A stretch of DNA of 51,956 bases, from assembly GCA_945952345.1 (NCBI GenBank), contig CAMFIS010000005.1:1-51956 (forward strand), in the 5' to 3' direction. This stretch comes from an uncultured Fimbriimonas sp. (GTDB lineage Bacteria; Armatimonadota; Fimbriimonadia; Fimbriimonadales; Fimbriimonadaceae). The notes beneath the pieces were generated by a model. It ran no database searches, was not told the origin of the DNA, and saw only the letters and a program-made list of their open reading frames with translations. Shown piece by piece: positions 17,304-25,213 of the stretch (position 1 is its first letter; each line of letters begins with the position of its first letter). The position numbers and the translations under genes are program-made.

Positions 17304-17921
17304 ATGCCCCGCGACTGGAAAGCCTCCGCCACCCAACACCTCCAAGAAAGCATTCGCGTTAAAGAAGCCACCATTGACGCCTGCCTTCCCGAACTCATGC
17401 GGATCTGCGAAGCGACGACGCGATGCTTTGCAAACGGCAACAAGGTTCTGATTTGCGGCAATGGCGGCAGCGCAGCCGACGCCCAACACCTCGCGGCCGA
17501 GTTCATCTCAACCCTTTCCACCAAATTTCCCCGCAAGGCATTGCCCGCCATCGCCCTCACCACCGACAGTTCGACGATGACGGCACGCGCCAACGACTAT
17601 GGATTCGAAGAAATCTTCTCTCGTCAAGTAGAGGCTTTCGGGCATCCTGGCGACATCCTTATCTCCTTCAGCACCAGCGGCAACTCGAAAAACTGTCTCC
17701 GTGCAATGGAAGAGGCGAAGTCGTTCGGGCTCATCAATATTGCTTTTGCCGGAGGAAACGGGGGCAAAATGGCCGAGATCGCCGACTATGCCATCGTCGT
17801 GCCTAGCGATCAGACGATGCACATCCAGGAGTCGCACCTCGCGCTGTATCACATCTATTGCTACATCGTCGAACGGCAATTGAACCCGGAACAGGCCGAG
17901 GCCGAACTCCAAGCGCAGTAA
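17304..17921 (+). CDS. gmhA: sedoheptulose 7-phosphate isomerase
   Basis: GmhA converts sedoheptulose 7-phosphate to D-glycero-D-manno-heptose 7-phosphate, the first committed heptose step. It is a SIS-domain protein of 205 residues with CGNGGSAADAQHLAAEF, the classic GmhA substrate loop, and SFSTSGNSKNCLRA, a second phosphate-binding loop. Near the C-terminus QTMHIQESHLALYH contains the conserved metal/catalytic His-Glu-His region. It is the fourth pathway enzyme here, 4 bases after gmhB and 4 bases before the phosphoglycosyltransferase. The enzyme order in the operon (A, C, B, then GmhA) is not the reaction order. The assignment is secure. Confidence 0.92.
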   Translation: MPRDWKASATQHLQESIRVKEATIDACLPELMRICEATTRCFANGNKVLICGNGGSAADAQHLAAEFISTLSTKFPRKALPAIALTTDSSTMTARANDYGFEEIFSRQVEAFGHPGDILISFSTSGNSKNCLRAMEEAKSFGLINIAFAGGNGGKMAEIADYAIVVPSDQTMHIQESHLALYHIYCYIVERQLNPEQAEAELQAQ

Positions 17922-17925
17922 AGCC

Positions 17926-19338
17926 GTGGATCGCTTCATCAAGCGGACATTGGATATCATCTTCGCTCTCGTTGCGCTCGTGATCTTCGGACCCTTAATC
18001 TTCTTGATGACCTTGATTATCATGGTGACCGACTTCGGTCCCATCTTCTTTCGTCAAGCGCGATTGGGCCGCGATGGAAAACCATTTCGAATCTGGAAGT
18101 TTCGCTCGATGAAGGTGAATGCGCCGGATATTCGCAATACGGACGGGTCCGCCTTCAGCGGTGATGACGACCCTCGGGTGACCAAGATCGGTAAGTTTAT
18201 GCGTAAAACCAGCATCGACGAGCTGCCACAATTCTTCAATGTTTTGGTCGGAGATATGAGTCTGGTGGGTCCTCGACCGGACCAAGTCGACCAGTTGCAG
18301 TACTACTCCGATGAAGAAAAAGAGAAGCTTCGGGTGAAGCCAGGAATCACCGGCTTGGCACAAATCTCGGGACGTAACTCCATTTCGTGGGAGCAGAGGA
18401 AGAAGCTCGATGTCGAGTACGTCCGAGGTCGGAATACCAAAAAGGACATTCAGATTCTCGTTCGCACGGTGCCGTACGTGCTGCTTCGCCGAGATGTGAA
18501 TGCGACAGTTCCAACTGTCGACTTCTTCTACCCGTACGAAGGCTATCCCGGCATCACCAAATGGAAGGCGGAGAAGGCGTTCACTGCTGGCGAATTCGTT
18601 TCGAAACTGGACTGGGATTCGGGCGAACTTGGAATGCCTTGCGGCCGAGTCCAGGTTCGCCCCGTTTCATCGGCCGAAGAAGCGTCCGCTCAGGCGACCG
18701 AAGCCATACTCGATGCGAGTCGGCAGGGAATCCAACACCTCTCCGTTCGGATCGACGTTCGCAACGAAATCTTGGTAGGAGCCTATGAGCAGGCGGGGTT
18801 CGAACGGATGGACACGATCACCACTTTCTCCAAGGAGCTGGGGATCTCAGCAAAATCCGACGACGCTCGTCTGGCCGACAGGTCAGATTGCCATGCAGTT
18901 GCGGAAATCGCGCGAACGGCATTCACCGAGGATCGATTCCATCGAGATTCAATGATTTCGAAAGATGTCGCCGATAACCTTCACGCGACCTGGGGCCGTA
19001 ATTCGGTGCTGGGGCAGGCGGCCGATGCTACGGTCGTCGGTGTGGTCGACGGCGATGTCGCCGGGTTTGTGACTTGCAAACTTCATCCTGATCTCGAACA
19101 AACCTTAGGACTTCGATTGGGCACAATTGTCCTCGTAGCTACTGCGTCCCAGCATCAAGGAAAAGGACTGGCGAAGAAGATGGTTCAATCCGCAGAAGCT
19201 TGGTTTGTCGAGCAAGGCTGTACCTTGGTCGATGTTGGAACTCAAGGTGCGAACATCGCTGCTCTCAAGCTATACCAGGACCTTGGTTATGTCGAAGTGG
19301 CAAAATCGGTCTCCCTTCGAGCGTTCATCGTAAGTTAG
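17926..19338 (+). CDS. initiating phosphoglycosyltransferase fused to a GNAT acetyltransferase
   Basis: A protein of 470 residues with two domains. Residues 1-200 are a small monotopic phosphoglycosyltransferase of the PglC/WcaJ core. It has a hydrophobic re-entrant segment (10-35), WKFRSM (57-62), the catalytic Asp-Glu pair in SIDELPQ (D98, E99), LVGPRP (113-118) and PGITGLAQ (139-146). This enzyme puts the first sugar phosphate on undecaprenyl phosphate at the inner membrane. From about 225 to 470 the sequence is an acetyltransferase region. KLDWDSGELGMPCGRV resembles the start of WecD-like sugar N-acetyltransferases, and the acetyl-CoA motif is QHQGKGLA (409-416), followed by NIAALKLYQDLGY. 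A sugar aminotransferase gene follows, so the likely job is N-acetylation of an amino sugar coupled to its loading on lipid. The frame is continuous, with no sign of an assembly join. Confidence 0.85.
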   Translation: MDRFIKRTLDIIFALVALVIFGPLIFLMTLIIMVTDFGPIFFRQARLGRDGKPFRIWKFRSMKVNAPDIRNTDGSAFSGDDDPRVTKIGKFMRKTSIDELPQFFNVLVGDMSLVGPRPDQVDQLQYYSDEEKEKLRVKPGITGLAQISGRNSISWEQRKKLDVEYVRGRNTKKDIQILVRTVPYVLLRRDVNATVPTVDFFYPYEGYPGITKWKAEKAFTAGEFVSKLDWDSGELGMPCGRVQVRPVSSAEEASAQATEAILDASRQGIQHLSVRIDVRNEILVGAYEQAGFERMDTITTFSKELGISAKSDDARLADRSDCHAVAEIARTAFTEDRFHRDSMISKDVADNLHATWGRNSVLGQAADATVVGVVDGDVAGFVTCKLHPDLEQTLGLRLGTIVLVATASQHQGKGLAKKMVQSAEAWFVEQGCTLVDVGTQGANIAALKLYQDLGYVEVAKSVSLRAFIVS

Positions 19339-19360
19339 GTGAACCTAACTATGGGATAAT
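19333..19360 (+). promoter_or_regulatory. 18-bp palindrome plus extended -10 box: internal promoter/operator
   Basis: AGTTAGGT (19333-19340) and ACCTAACT (19343-19350) are perfect complements around a 2-base centre, too tight for an RNA hairpin loop but ideal for a dimeric repressor or activator. The extended -10 box TGGGATAAT (19352-19360) follows at once, and the aminotransferase ATG is at 19372 behind an AAGGGG ribosome site (19363-19368). The palindrome covers the stop codon of the fused transferase. I read this as a regulated internal promoter for the second half of the operon. Confidence 0.5.
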
Positions 19361-19371
19361 GAAGGGGCGCC

Positions 19372-20568
19372 ATGGTCCAGTCCACCTACATCGCACCGTC
19401 GAAATTCATACCATTTTCGCCGCCGATGATCGAGGAAGACGACATTGCCGAAGTGGTCGCGACCCTCAAATCCGATTGGATCACGACGGGCCCCAAAGTG
19501 CGAGAATTCGAGCGAAGATTCTGCGAGGAGTTTGGCGCTCCGGCTGCGCTCGCCGTGAGTTCTTGCACGGCCGCCCTCCACCTTGCTTTAGTTGTGTCCG
19601 GTGTTGGTCCTGGAGACGAGGTAATCACGGTTTCGCATACCTTCTGCTCGACGGTGAATGTGATCGAGCACACAGGTGCGACTCCGGTTTTGGTCGATAT
19701 CGAACCGGATACGATGAACATCAATCCAGATTTGATTCGCCAGGCTATTGGTCCTCGCACAAAGGCGATTATTCCCGTCCATTACGCTGGGCACCCGGTC
19801 GATCTGGACACCATCAATGCGATCGCAAAAGAACATGGATTGATCGTGATTGAAGATGCCGCCCATCCAATTTCGGGAAAGTACAAGGGCCAGTTCATCG
19901 GCAGCAGCGACAACCCGACCGCCTTCAGCTTCTATGCCACCAAGAACATGACAACCGCTGAAGGAGGAATGCTCACCGGAACCCCTGAGTTCATCGAGAG
20001 GGCGAGGATCGCGCACTCGCACGGAATGACCAAGGATGCACTAAAGCGTTACGAGAAAGGCGGGTCCTGGAAGTACGAAGTCGTCATGCCTGGTTTCAAA
20101 TACAACATGACCGACCTTCAGGCGTCTCTTGGTTTGCGCCAGTTGGACAAGCTTGCTCGGTTTCAGAATCGAAGGCGTGCGATTGTCGAGCGTTACAGTC
20201 GCGCGTTTGGATTGTTACCTGAGCTAGAGGTGCCGAGCGAACGTAACGACGTTTCCTCTTCTTGGCACCTATATGTTCTTCGCTTGAACCTGGATCGACT
20301 TACGATCGACCGAGATGAGTTCATCGAGCAACTCAAAAGCCGAAATATCGGCACCTCCGTCCACTACATCCCCGTGCATATGCACCCCTACTACCGCGAC
20401 AAATATGGATTCAAGTCCGAAGACCTTCCGGTCACTTCCACGAATTACGAAAGGATCATCAGCTTGCCTTTAAGCGCTCGAATCTCGGATGACGAGGTAA
20501 CTTCGGTCATCGAATCAGTGGTGGATGTGGTCGAGAATTATCGAAGAAGGGAGGCGCATGTCCGATAA
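19372..20568 (+). CDS. DegT/DnrJ/EryC1 sugar aminotransferase
   Basis: A PLP enzyme of 398 residues that transfers an amino group, usually from glutamate, to a keto-sugar nucleotide. The fold-type I features are clear: SSCTAALHLAL for cofactor phosphate binding, EDAAH (161-165) with the pyridine-binding aspartate, and the Schiff-base lysine K191 in FYATKNMTTAEGG. FKYNMTDLQASLG and the C-terminal SVHYIPVHMHPYY belong to the ArnB/PglE/WecE branch. The start has a good ribosome site, AAGGGG. With the acetyltransferase domain encoded upstream and WecB downstream it would supply an acetamido sugar such as a 4-acetamido-4,6-dideoxy-hexose. The dehydratase making its keto substrate is not obvious in the window. 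Confidence 0.88.
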   Translation: MVQSTYIAPSKFIPFSPPMIEEDDIAEVVATLKSDWITTGPKVREFERRFCEEFGAPAALAVSSCTAALHLALVVSGVGPGDEVITVSHTFCSTVNVIEHTGATPVLVDIEPDTMNINPDLIRQAIGPRTKAIIPVHYAGHPVDLDTINAIAKEHGLIVIEDAAHPISGKYKGQFIGSSDNPTAFSFYATKNMTTAEGGMLTGTPEFIERARIAHSHGMTKDALKRYEKGGSWKYEVVMPGFKYNMTDLQASLGLRQLDKLARFQNRRRAIVERYSRAFGLLPELEVPSERNDVSSSWHLYVLRLNLDRLTIDRDEFIEQLKSRNIGTSVHYIPVHMHPYYRDKYGFKSEDLPVTSTNYERIISLPLSARISDDEVTSVIESVVDVVENYRRREAHVR

Positions 20569-21661
20569 GAATGTCGCCGTCGTGGTCGGGACGCGCCCGG
20601 ACTGTATCAAGTCGATGCCGGTGGTCCAGGCTCTCCGCCAAACTCCAGGATTGCGAACCACTCTCATCTCGACGGGTCAGCACCGTGAAATGCTCGATCA
20701 GGTTTTCAAGACTTTTGGAATTCAGCCTGATATCGAATTGGGCCTGATGAAGCACGGACAAAGTCTGTCGGAGATGACGTCTCGGATGGTACTCGCGTTG
20801 GACCAGGCGTTTGAGCAGTGCAAGCCCGATTTCGTGGTCGCCCAAGGTGACACGACAACAACGTTTGTGTCGAGTTTGGTAGCTTTCTACCGTTATATTC
20901 CCTTCGGACATGTCGAAGCTGGACTCCGGACTCATGACATCCGCAATCCATTCCCGGAAGAATTCAACCGCCAGGCCACTCGCCTGATAGCCTGTCAACA
21001 CTACGCTCCAACCGTACTCGCGGCGGATAATCTTCGTAAGGAAGGCGTACCTGAAGAAGACATTTTCATCACCGGAAACACCGGCATCGACGCCGTATTG
21101 CAGGTAGCGAAACTGGTTCCGCAGCGTTGGTATCCAGATTTTCATGGCCGACTTATCCTCATGACTATGCACCGACGGGAGAACTGGGGTCAACCAATGC
21201 GCGAGGTAGCTACTGCCGCTAGGCAATTGATCGAAGAAAATCCGGATTCTATGCTCGTTGTCGCCATGCACAAGAACCCTGACGTCCGATCCGTGCTCAC
21301 CGAAGCCTTGGGCGGCCACGAGCGGATCGATCTGATCGAACCTCCTCAGTACGAAGACTTCGTGAAACTTATCGAGCGATCGGATTTCATCCTCACTGAC
21401 TCGGGCGGCGTGCAAGAAGAGGCTCCAAGTTTTGGCAAGCCACTGCTCGTCCTACGCGAAACTACGGAAAGACCCGAGGGCGTAGAAGCCGGATGCGCAA
21501 GGCTCATTGGAACAAAGGCAGAAGCCGTGCTTACCTACGGACGGAAACTCTTCCACGATAAAGAATTCTATATCGACATGGCTCGTGCGGCGAATCCGTA
21601 CGGTGACGGAAATGCGTCGGGACTGATTGCCCAATCAATCCGTAAATTGGTTGTTACCTAA
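20558..21661 (+). CDS. wecB: UDP-N-acetylglucosamine 2-epimerase (non-hydrolysing)
   Basis: WecB interconverts UDP-GlcNAc and UDP-ManNAc in the cytosol. The protein of 367 residues has VVVGTRPDCIK (8-18), QGDTTTT (96-102), HVEAGLRT (118-125), PFPEEFNR (131-138) and, in the second domain, TDSGGVQEEAPSFGKP, all family hallmarks. The usual RPE/RPQ after GT is RPD here, a mild change. ATG 20558 is chosen because GGGAGG lies 5-8 bases upstream; this overlaps the end of the aminotransferase gene by 11 bases, so expression is probably coupled. A longer frame from GTG 20525 is unlikely. UDP-ManNAc could be a building block of the polymer or a precursor for an acid sugar. Confidence 0.92.
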   Translation: MSDKNVAVVVGTRPDCIKSMPVVQALRQTPGLRTTLISTGQHREMLDQVFKTFGIQPDIELGLMKHGQSLSEMTSRMVLALDQAFEQCKPDFVVAQGDTTTTFVSSLVAFYRYIPFGHVEAGLRTHDIRNPFPEEFNRQATRLIACQHYAPTVLAADNLRKEGVPEEDIFITGNTGIDAVLQVAKLVPQRWYPDFHGRLILMTMHRRENWGQPMREVATAARQLIEENPDSMLVVAMHKNPDVRSVLTEALGGHERIDLIEPPQYEDFVKLIERSDFILTDSGGVQEEAPSFGKPLLVLRETTERPEGVEAGCARLIGTKAEAVLTYGRKLFHDKEFYIDMARAANPYGDGNASGLIAQSIRKLVVT

Positions 21662-21716
21662 GTCCTAATAACCTCCACAATCGTCTTGAATGAAGGATTT
21701 TGGCAGATCCACCCCG

Positions 21717-21722
21717 TAGAAT
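21717..21722 (+). promoter_or_regulatory. candidate -10 box (TAGAAT) before the membrane SDR gene
   Basis: The 103-base gap after wecB contains TAGAAT at 21717-21722, 42 bases before the ATG at 21765. No good -35 element is seen at the right spacing, so this is a weak candidate for a further internal promoter. Confidence 0.25.
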
Positions 21723-21764
21723 TGAGTGGGCTATGAGTTCTGGCATTGTCCGAGTGTTTGCTTT

Positions 21765-23300
21765 ATGAGGATAAAAATCGATGCCCTTCTGCGCCTAGTC
21801 GCGGACGCGATTATGTTGAACTGTGCTGCGCTGGCAGGGCTCTTAATCAGCTATTCAGAACAGAAGACGCGGGTAACTGCGATATTGCCCATCGTGCCAT
21901 TCCTTACACAGAATGTCGCGTCGATTCTGCTAATAAACCTGTTATGTCTTCCCATTTTCGCCATGTTTGGCTTTTACACGCGTGGACGAGCTTACCGCGG
22001 AAGATACAAAGCGGCCGTGGTATGTCAAGCCGTTGGCGTTAGTTACCTCGCTTTCACTGGCGCCTGCTTTTTGCTTCCAGATCTTTTCGTGTTTCCACGG
22101 ATTGCCCTTCTGGCCGGTGCAATCCTCACCGCTCTATTCCTTGCGGGGGCTCGAATTTGGATGCAAGCTTGGACAAGTCTGGTTCAACCCGAACTACCGC
22201 ATCGCGGCAGTCAATCCTCGCAACCTACCAGACCCAAGAACATTGTCGTCATCGGAGGAGCCGGATACATTGGCTCATCTCTTTTGGCCAAGCTGCTCGA
22301 CCGCGGTTACAAGGTGCGACTTGTCGATTCGTTCATGTTTGGCGAAGAGCCTATTAGCGGCCTTATTGGGCATCCGAATCTCCAAGTCGTTCGAGCTGAC
22401 TTTCGCCAAATCGACAAGATCGTGGAATCCATGTACGGGATGGATGCTGTCGTCCATCTCGGTGCGATTGTCGGAGATCCGGCCTGCGCCCTCGATGAAG
22501 ACTTTACACTCGAAGTCAATTTGATGGCCACTCGCATGATTGCTGAATGTGCAAAAGGTTTCGGGATTGAAAGGTTCATTTTCGCCAGTACTTGCTCGGT
22601 CTATGGTGCCAGTGACGAAGTGCTGGACGAAAGATCTGCCCTTAATCCTGTTTCGCTCTATGCTCGAAGCAAGATTGCCTGCGAGAAGATTCTTCTGCAT
22701 ATGGCTGATGATCGATTCAAGCCAACGATTCTCCGTTTCGGCACGGTTTACGGCCTAAGCGGCCGCACTCGCTTTGATCTCGTCGTGAACCTCCTCACGG
22801 CGAAGGCGATTGTCGATGGAAAAATCACGGTTTTCGGAGAGGATCAATGGCGACCCTTCGTGCATGTCGACGATGCCGCGGCGGCCATATCCTACGCATT
22901 GGATGCAAGGATCGACACCGTCGGATCAGATATTTTTAATGTTGGATCGGAAGAAGGAAACATGACGCTCGGCGAAATGGGAAGACTCATTCATCGCCTG
23001 GTGCCAACCGCCGAACTCATCATGACCGGATCGGATGGCGATCGCCGGAACTACCGGGTTGACTTCTCGAAGATTCGAAATCGACTTGATTTCCGTTGCG
23101 AATGGAGTGTCGAGGGCGGCATCAAGCAAGTAATCGCTGCATTCGATGCTGGACGAGTTCGAGACTACACGGCCAGTGAATATAGCAATGTAAAGTTCCT
23201 AACCGAGGAAGCCCAGCATCACGGGCTTATGACGAACTCACGGCGCATGCGTGCTCTTGTGGACCAGGCGGTCGACCCAACCGTCGTCTATTATAACTAG
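21765..23300 (+). CDS. membrane-anchored SDR epimerase (CapD-like N-terminal region)
   Basis: A protein of 511 residues joining two parts. Residues 1-135 hold four hydrophobic helices (about 12-30, 47-70, 84-104, 112-131) laid out like the membrane region of WbpM/CapD 4,6-dehydratases. After a Ser/Gln/Pro linker, residues 158-480 form an extended SDR with GGAGYIG (164-170), HLGAIVGDPAC and Y299-K303 (YARSK). In true CapD/WbpM enzymes the SDR is of a different kind; here it resembles UDP-glucose 4-epimerase-like proteins and is related to the soluble SDR at 14110. ATG 21765 is chosen; GTG 21726 would add 13 residues. The stop TAG is followed directly by the lhgO ATG. Substrate unknown, probably a nucleotide-linked keto or acetamido sugar at the membrane. 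Confidence 0.75.
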   Translation: MRIKIDALLRLVADAIMLNCAALAGLLISYSEQKTRVTAILPIVPFLTQNVASILLINLLCLPIFAMFGFYTRGRAYRGRYKAAVVCQAVGVSYLAFTGACFLLPDLFVFPRIALLAGAILTALFLAGARIWMQAWTSLVQPELPHRGSQSSQPTRPKNIVVIGGAGYIGSSLLAKLLDRGYKVRLVDSFMFGEEPISGLIGHPNLQVVRADFRQIDKIVESMYGMDAVVHLGAIVGDPACALDEDFTLEVNLMATRMIAECAKGFGIERFIFASTCSVYGASDEVLDERSALNPVSLYARSKIACEKILLHMADDRFKPTILRFGTVYGLSGRTRFDLVVNLLTAKAIVDGKITVFGEDQWRPFVHVDDAAAAISYALDARIDTVGSDIFNVGSEEGNMTLGEMGRLIHRLVPTAELIMTGSDGDRRNYRVDFSKIRNRLDFRCEWSVEGGIKQVIAAFDAGRVRDYTASEYSNVKFLTEEAQHHGLMTNSRRMRALVDQAVDPTVVYYN

Positions 23301-24506
23301 ATGGGTTTTCGCATCGGAATCGTAGGCGGCGGCATCGTCGGCCTATCGGTGGCTTACAAGCTCACCAAGCGCTTCCCAAATTGCCAAATCCAACTTTTGG
23401 AGAAGGAAGAAGAGGTTGCCAAGCACCAAACTGGAAGAAACTCTGGGGTGATCCACTCGGGCATCTATTACAAGCCGGGCTCAGTTAAAGCGCTGACTTG
23501 TCGCGATGGCAAAGCTCAATTGGAGCGCTACTGCGAAGAGCATGGTGTCGCATTCGAGCGATGTGGCAAAGTGATCGTTGCCACGGACGCCCGGGAAATC
23601 CCGGCCCTCAATACCATTCAGGAGCGTGGCGAAACGAACGGAATCCAATGCCGAAGAATTGGATCTTCCGAGATCGGCGAGCTAGAACCAGCCGTTAAAG
23701 GCATCGATGGCCTGCACGTTCCCGAAACTGGAATTGTCGACTATGTGGGATTTTGCCAGTCGCTTAGGAGGCAGTTGCAAGTGCGAGGACAGTTTGTTCA
23801 GACTGGATTCGACGTCCAGCAATGCGAAGCGCGAGGCGGACAATTGGTGATTCGAAGTCGAAATGACGAGCAGCCTGTGGACTTCCTCATTAACTGCGCC
23901 GGACTTCATTCGGATCGCGTTGCCATGCTCTGTGGCATGAACCCAAAAGTGCGCATTATCCCCTTCCGTGGCGAATATTTTGAGCTAAAGCCTGAAGCAG
24001 AGCCATTGTGCCGGAACTTGATCTATCCGGTACCCGATCCGAATTTCCCTTTTCTCGGCGTCCATTTTACGCGCATGGTTATGGGAGGCGTCGAGTGTGG
24101 TCCGAATGCAGTATTCGCGTTCGCTCGCGAAGGATATACCAATCATGATCTCGACCTGAGAGACCTCGCCGAGTCTCTTACTTTTCCAGGAATGCTTCGC
24201 CTCATAGCAAAGCATTGGCGGATGGGCTTGGGCGAAATGCATCGCTCGCTTAGCAAACCGGCGTTCGTCCGAGCTCTTCAGCGGTTGGTCCCAGCCATTC
24301 AGGAGGAGCACCTAGTTGCGGCTCCCGCTGGCGTCCGTGCTCAGGCCATAGGTCGAGATGGGCGGCTGGTCGATGACTTCGTGTTTGAGGAGGACGATCG
24401 GTCCATCCACGTGATTAACGCGGTATCGCCTGCAGCAACGGCGAGTCTCGCCATTGCTGACCGAGTTGTGGACCTCGTCGCAGCTCGTAGCCTGACTTTA
24501 GCTTAG
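23301..24506 (+). CDS. lhgO: L-2-hydroxyglutarate oxidase
   Basis: An FAD-dependent oxidoreductase of 401 residues of the DAO family. It has the Rossmann motif GIVGGGIVGLSVA and the LhgO signature HQTGRNSGVIHSGIYYKPGS, which lines the flavin pocket, plus NCAGLHSDRVA and a late GVRAQAIGRDGRLVDDF. The match to Escherichia coli LhgO (YgaF) is close by eye. The enzyme oxidises L-2-hydroxyglutarate to 2-oxoglutarate and passes electrons to the membrane quinone pool. Its zero-gap junction with the membrane SDR gene places it at the end of the polysaccharide operon. There it may clear L-2-hydroxyglutarate formed when 2-oxoglutarate is used as hydride acceptor in sugar-acid synthesis; this link is inferred. 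Confidence 0.88.
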   Translation: MGFRIGIVGGGIVGLSVAYKLTKRFPNCQIQLLEKEEEVAKHQTGRNSGVIHSGIYYKPGSVKALTCRDGKAQLERYCEEHGVAFERCGKVIVATDAREIPALNTIQERGETNGIQCRRIGSSEIGELEPAVKGIDGLHVPETGIVDYVGFCQSLRRQLQVRGQFVQTGFDVQQCEARGGQLVIRSRNDEQPVDFLINCAGLHSDRVAMLCGMNPKVRIIPFRGEYFELKPEAEPLCRNLIYPVPDPNFPFLGVHFTRMVMGGVECGPNAVFAFAREGYTNHDLDLRDLAESLTFPGMLRLIAKHWRMGLGEMHRSLSKPAFVRALQRLVPAIQEEHLVAAPAGVRAQAIGRDGRLVDDFVFEEDDRSIHVINAVSPAATASLAIADRVVDLVAARSLTLA

Positions 24507-25106
24507 CGAGAGGACTCGGCGAATTTGCACGGCTTTCGGCTCGTCTTCAGTGATGATTTCCGCATTCCAGCCAAGCCCACGGGCAGCCACGATATTCTTC
24601 TCGGCGTCGTCGAGGAAGATCAGCTCGTCCGGACTCCAACCTGTCTTCTCACAAAAAGCTTGGAAGATCTTCGGGTCCGGCTTAAAGTAGCCAAGTTGGA
24701 AGCTAGCAATCAAGTGTTGTATCTTCTGGATTCCCGGGTAAGGACCGTCTTTGGTGAACCAGGCCCAGTGGATCGGGTTATTGTTACTCAACGTGGCAGT
24801 TTCGTCGCCTCGCGCATGGAGATCGTCGATGACTGCTTCGATTCCTTCGTACTCGGCCCCGATGATGCTTCGGTGAAGGTGGCGCGCCTGCTCGGTGCCG
24901 CCAAGTCCGAATGCATTCGACAGTCCGGTTAAGTACTCCTCTTCCGATATCTGACCGCCTTCATACGGAAGATATTGAGGCAAATCGTACAAGTACTTGT
25001 CGTTGAGGTCAGCGAATTGAATGCTGAGCCCGCTGGCCGCGAGGGCGTCTTTCCACTGCATGTGCGCCGTGGCGAGGACTTTGCCGACATCGAAGACGAC
25101 TTTCAT
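24498..25106 (-). CDS. HAD-superfamily phosphatase (subfamily IA)
   Basis: A protein of 202 residues from ATG 25106. Motif I is VFDVGKVL with the nucleophile D6; the second acidic residue of the usual DxD is replaced by Gly, as in YihX-like members with DxG. A Ser/Thr motif II lies in ATLSNNN, the Lys in FKPDPKIF, and motif IV is IFLDDAEKNIVAARGLG. These identify a small-molecule phosphatase, probably acting on sugar or nucleotide phosphates; the substrate is unknown. The frame stays open to 25217, but that extension reads through the tRNA gene and is rejected. Its stop overlaps the end of lhgO by 9 bases. The tRNA lies just upstream on the same strand and may share its transcript. Confidence 0.78.
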   Translation of the reverse strand: MKVVFDVGKVLATAHMQWKDALAASGLSIQFADLNDKYLYDLPQYLPYEGGQISEEEYLTGLSNAFGLGGTEQARHLHRSIIGAEYEGIEAVIDDLHARGDETATLSNNNPIHWAWFTKDGPYPGIQKIQHLIASFQLGYFKPDPKIFQAFCEKTGWSPDELIFLDDAEKNIVAARGLGWNAEIITEDEPKAVQIRRVLSLS

Positions 25107-25119
25107 ATGTGGAAAGATT

Positions 25120-25195
25120 TGGTCGGAGCGACACGATTCGAACGTGCGACCTTTTGCACCCCATGCAAACGCGCTACCAACTGCGCTACGCCCCG
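25120..25195 (-). tRNA. tRNA-Pro (GGG anticodon)
   Basis: The minus strand folds as a full 76-base cloverleaf with CCA encoded. Acceptor CGGGGCG pairs with CGCTCCG (one G-T), the D arm is GCGC...GCGC, the anticodon arm is TTTGC-ATGGGGT-GCAAA and the T arm is GCACG-TTCGAAT-CGTGT. The loop places GGG at positions 34-36 followed by G37, as expected for proline tRNAs. It would read CCC and CCU codons. It lies 13 bases before the HAD gene start on the same strand. A TATCAT box lies on the minus strand at 25212-25207, 11 bases upstream of the tRNA. Confidence 0.93.
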
Positions 25196-25213
25196 ACGGA
25201 AGATTTATGATAC

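Noticed and set aside
20507-21415. 302-codon minus-strand frame
   Set aside because: Antisense to wecB, which shows all family motifs; no recognisable domain in the shadow frame.
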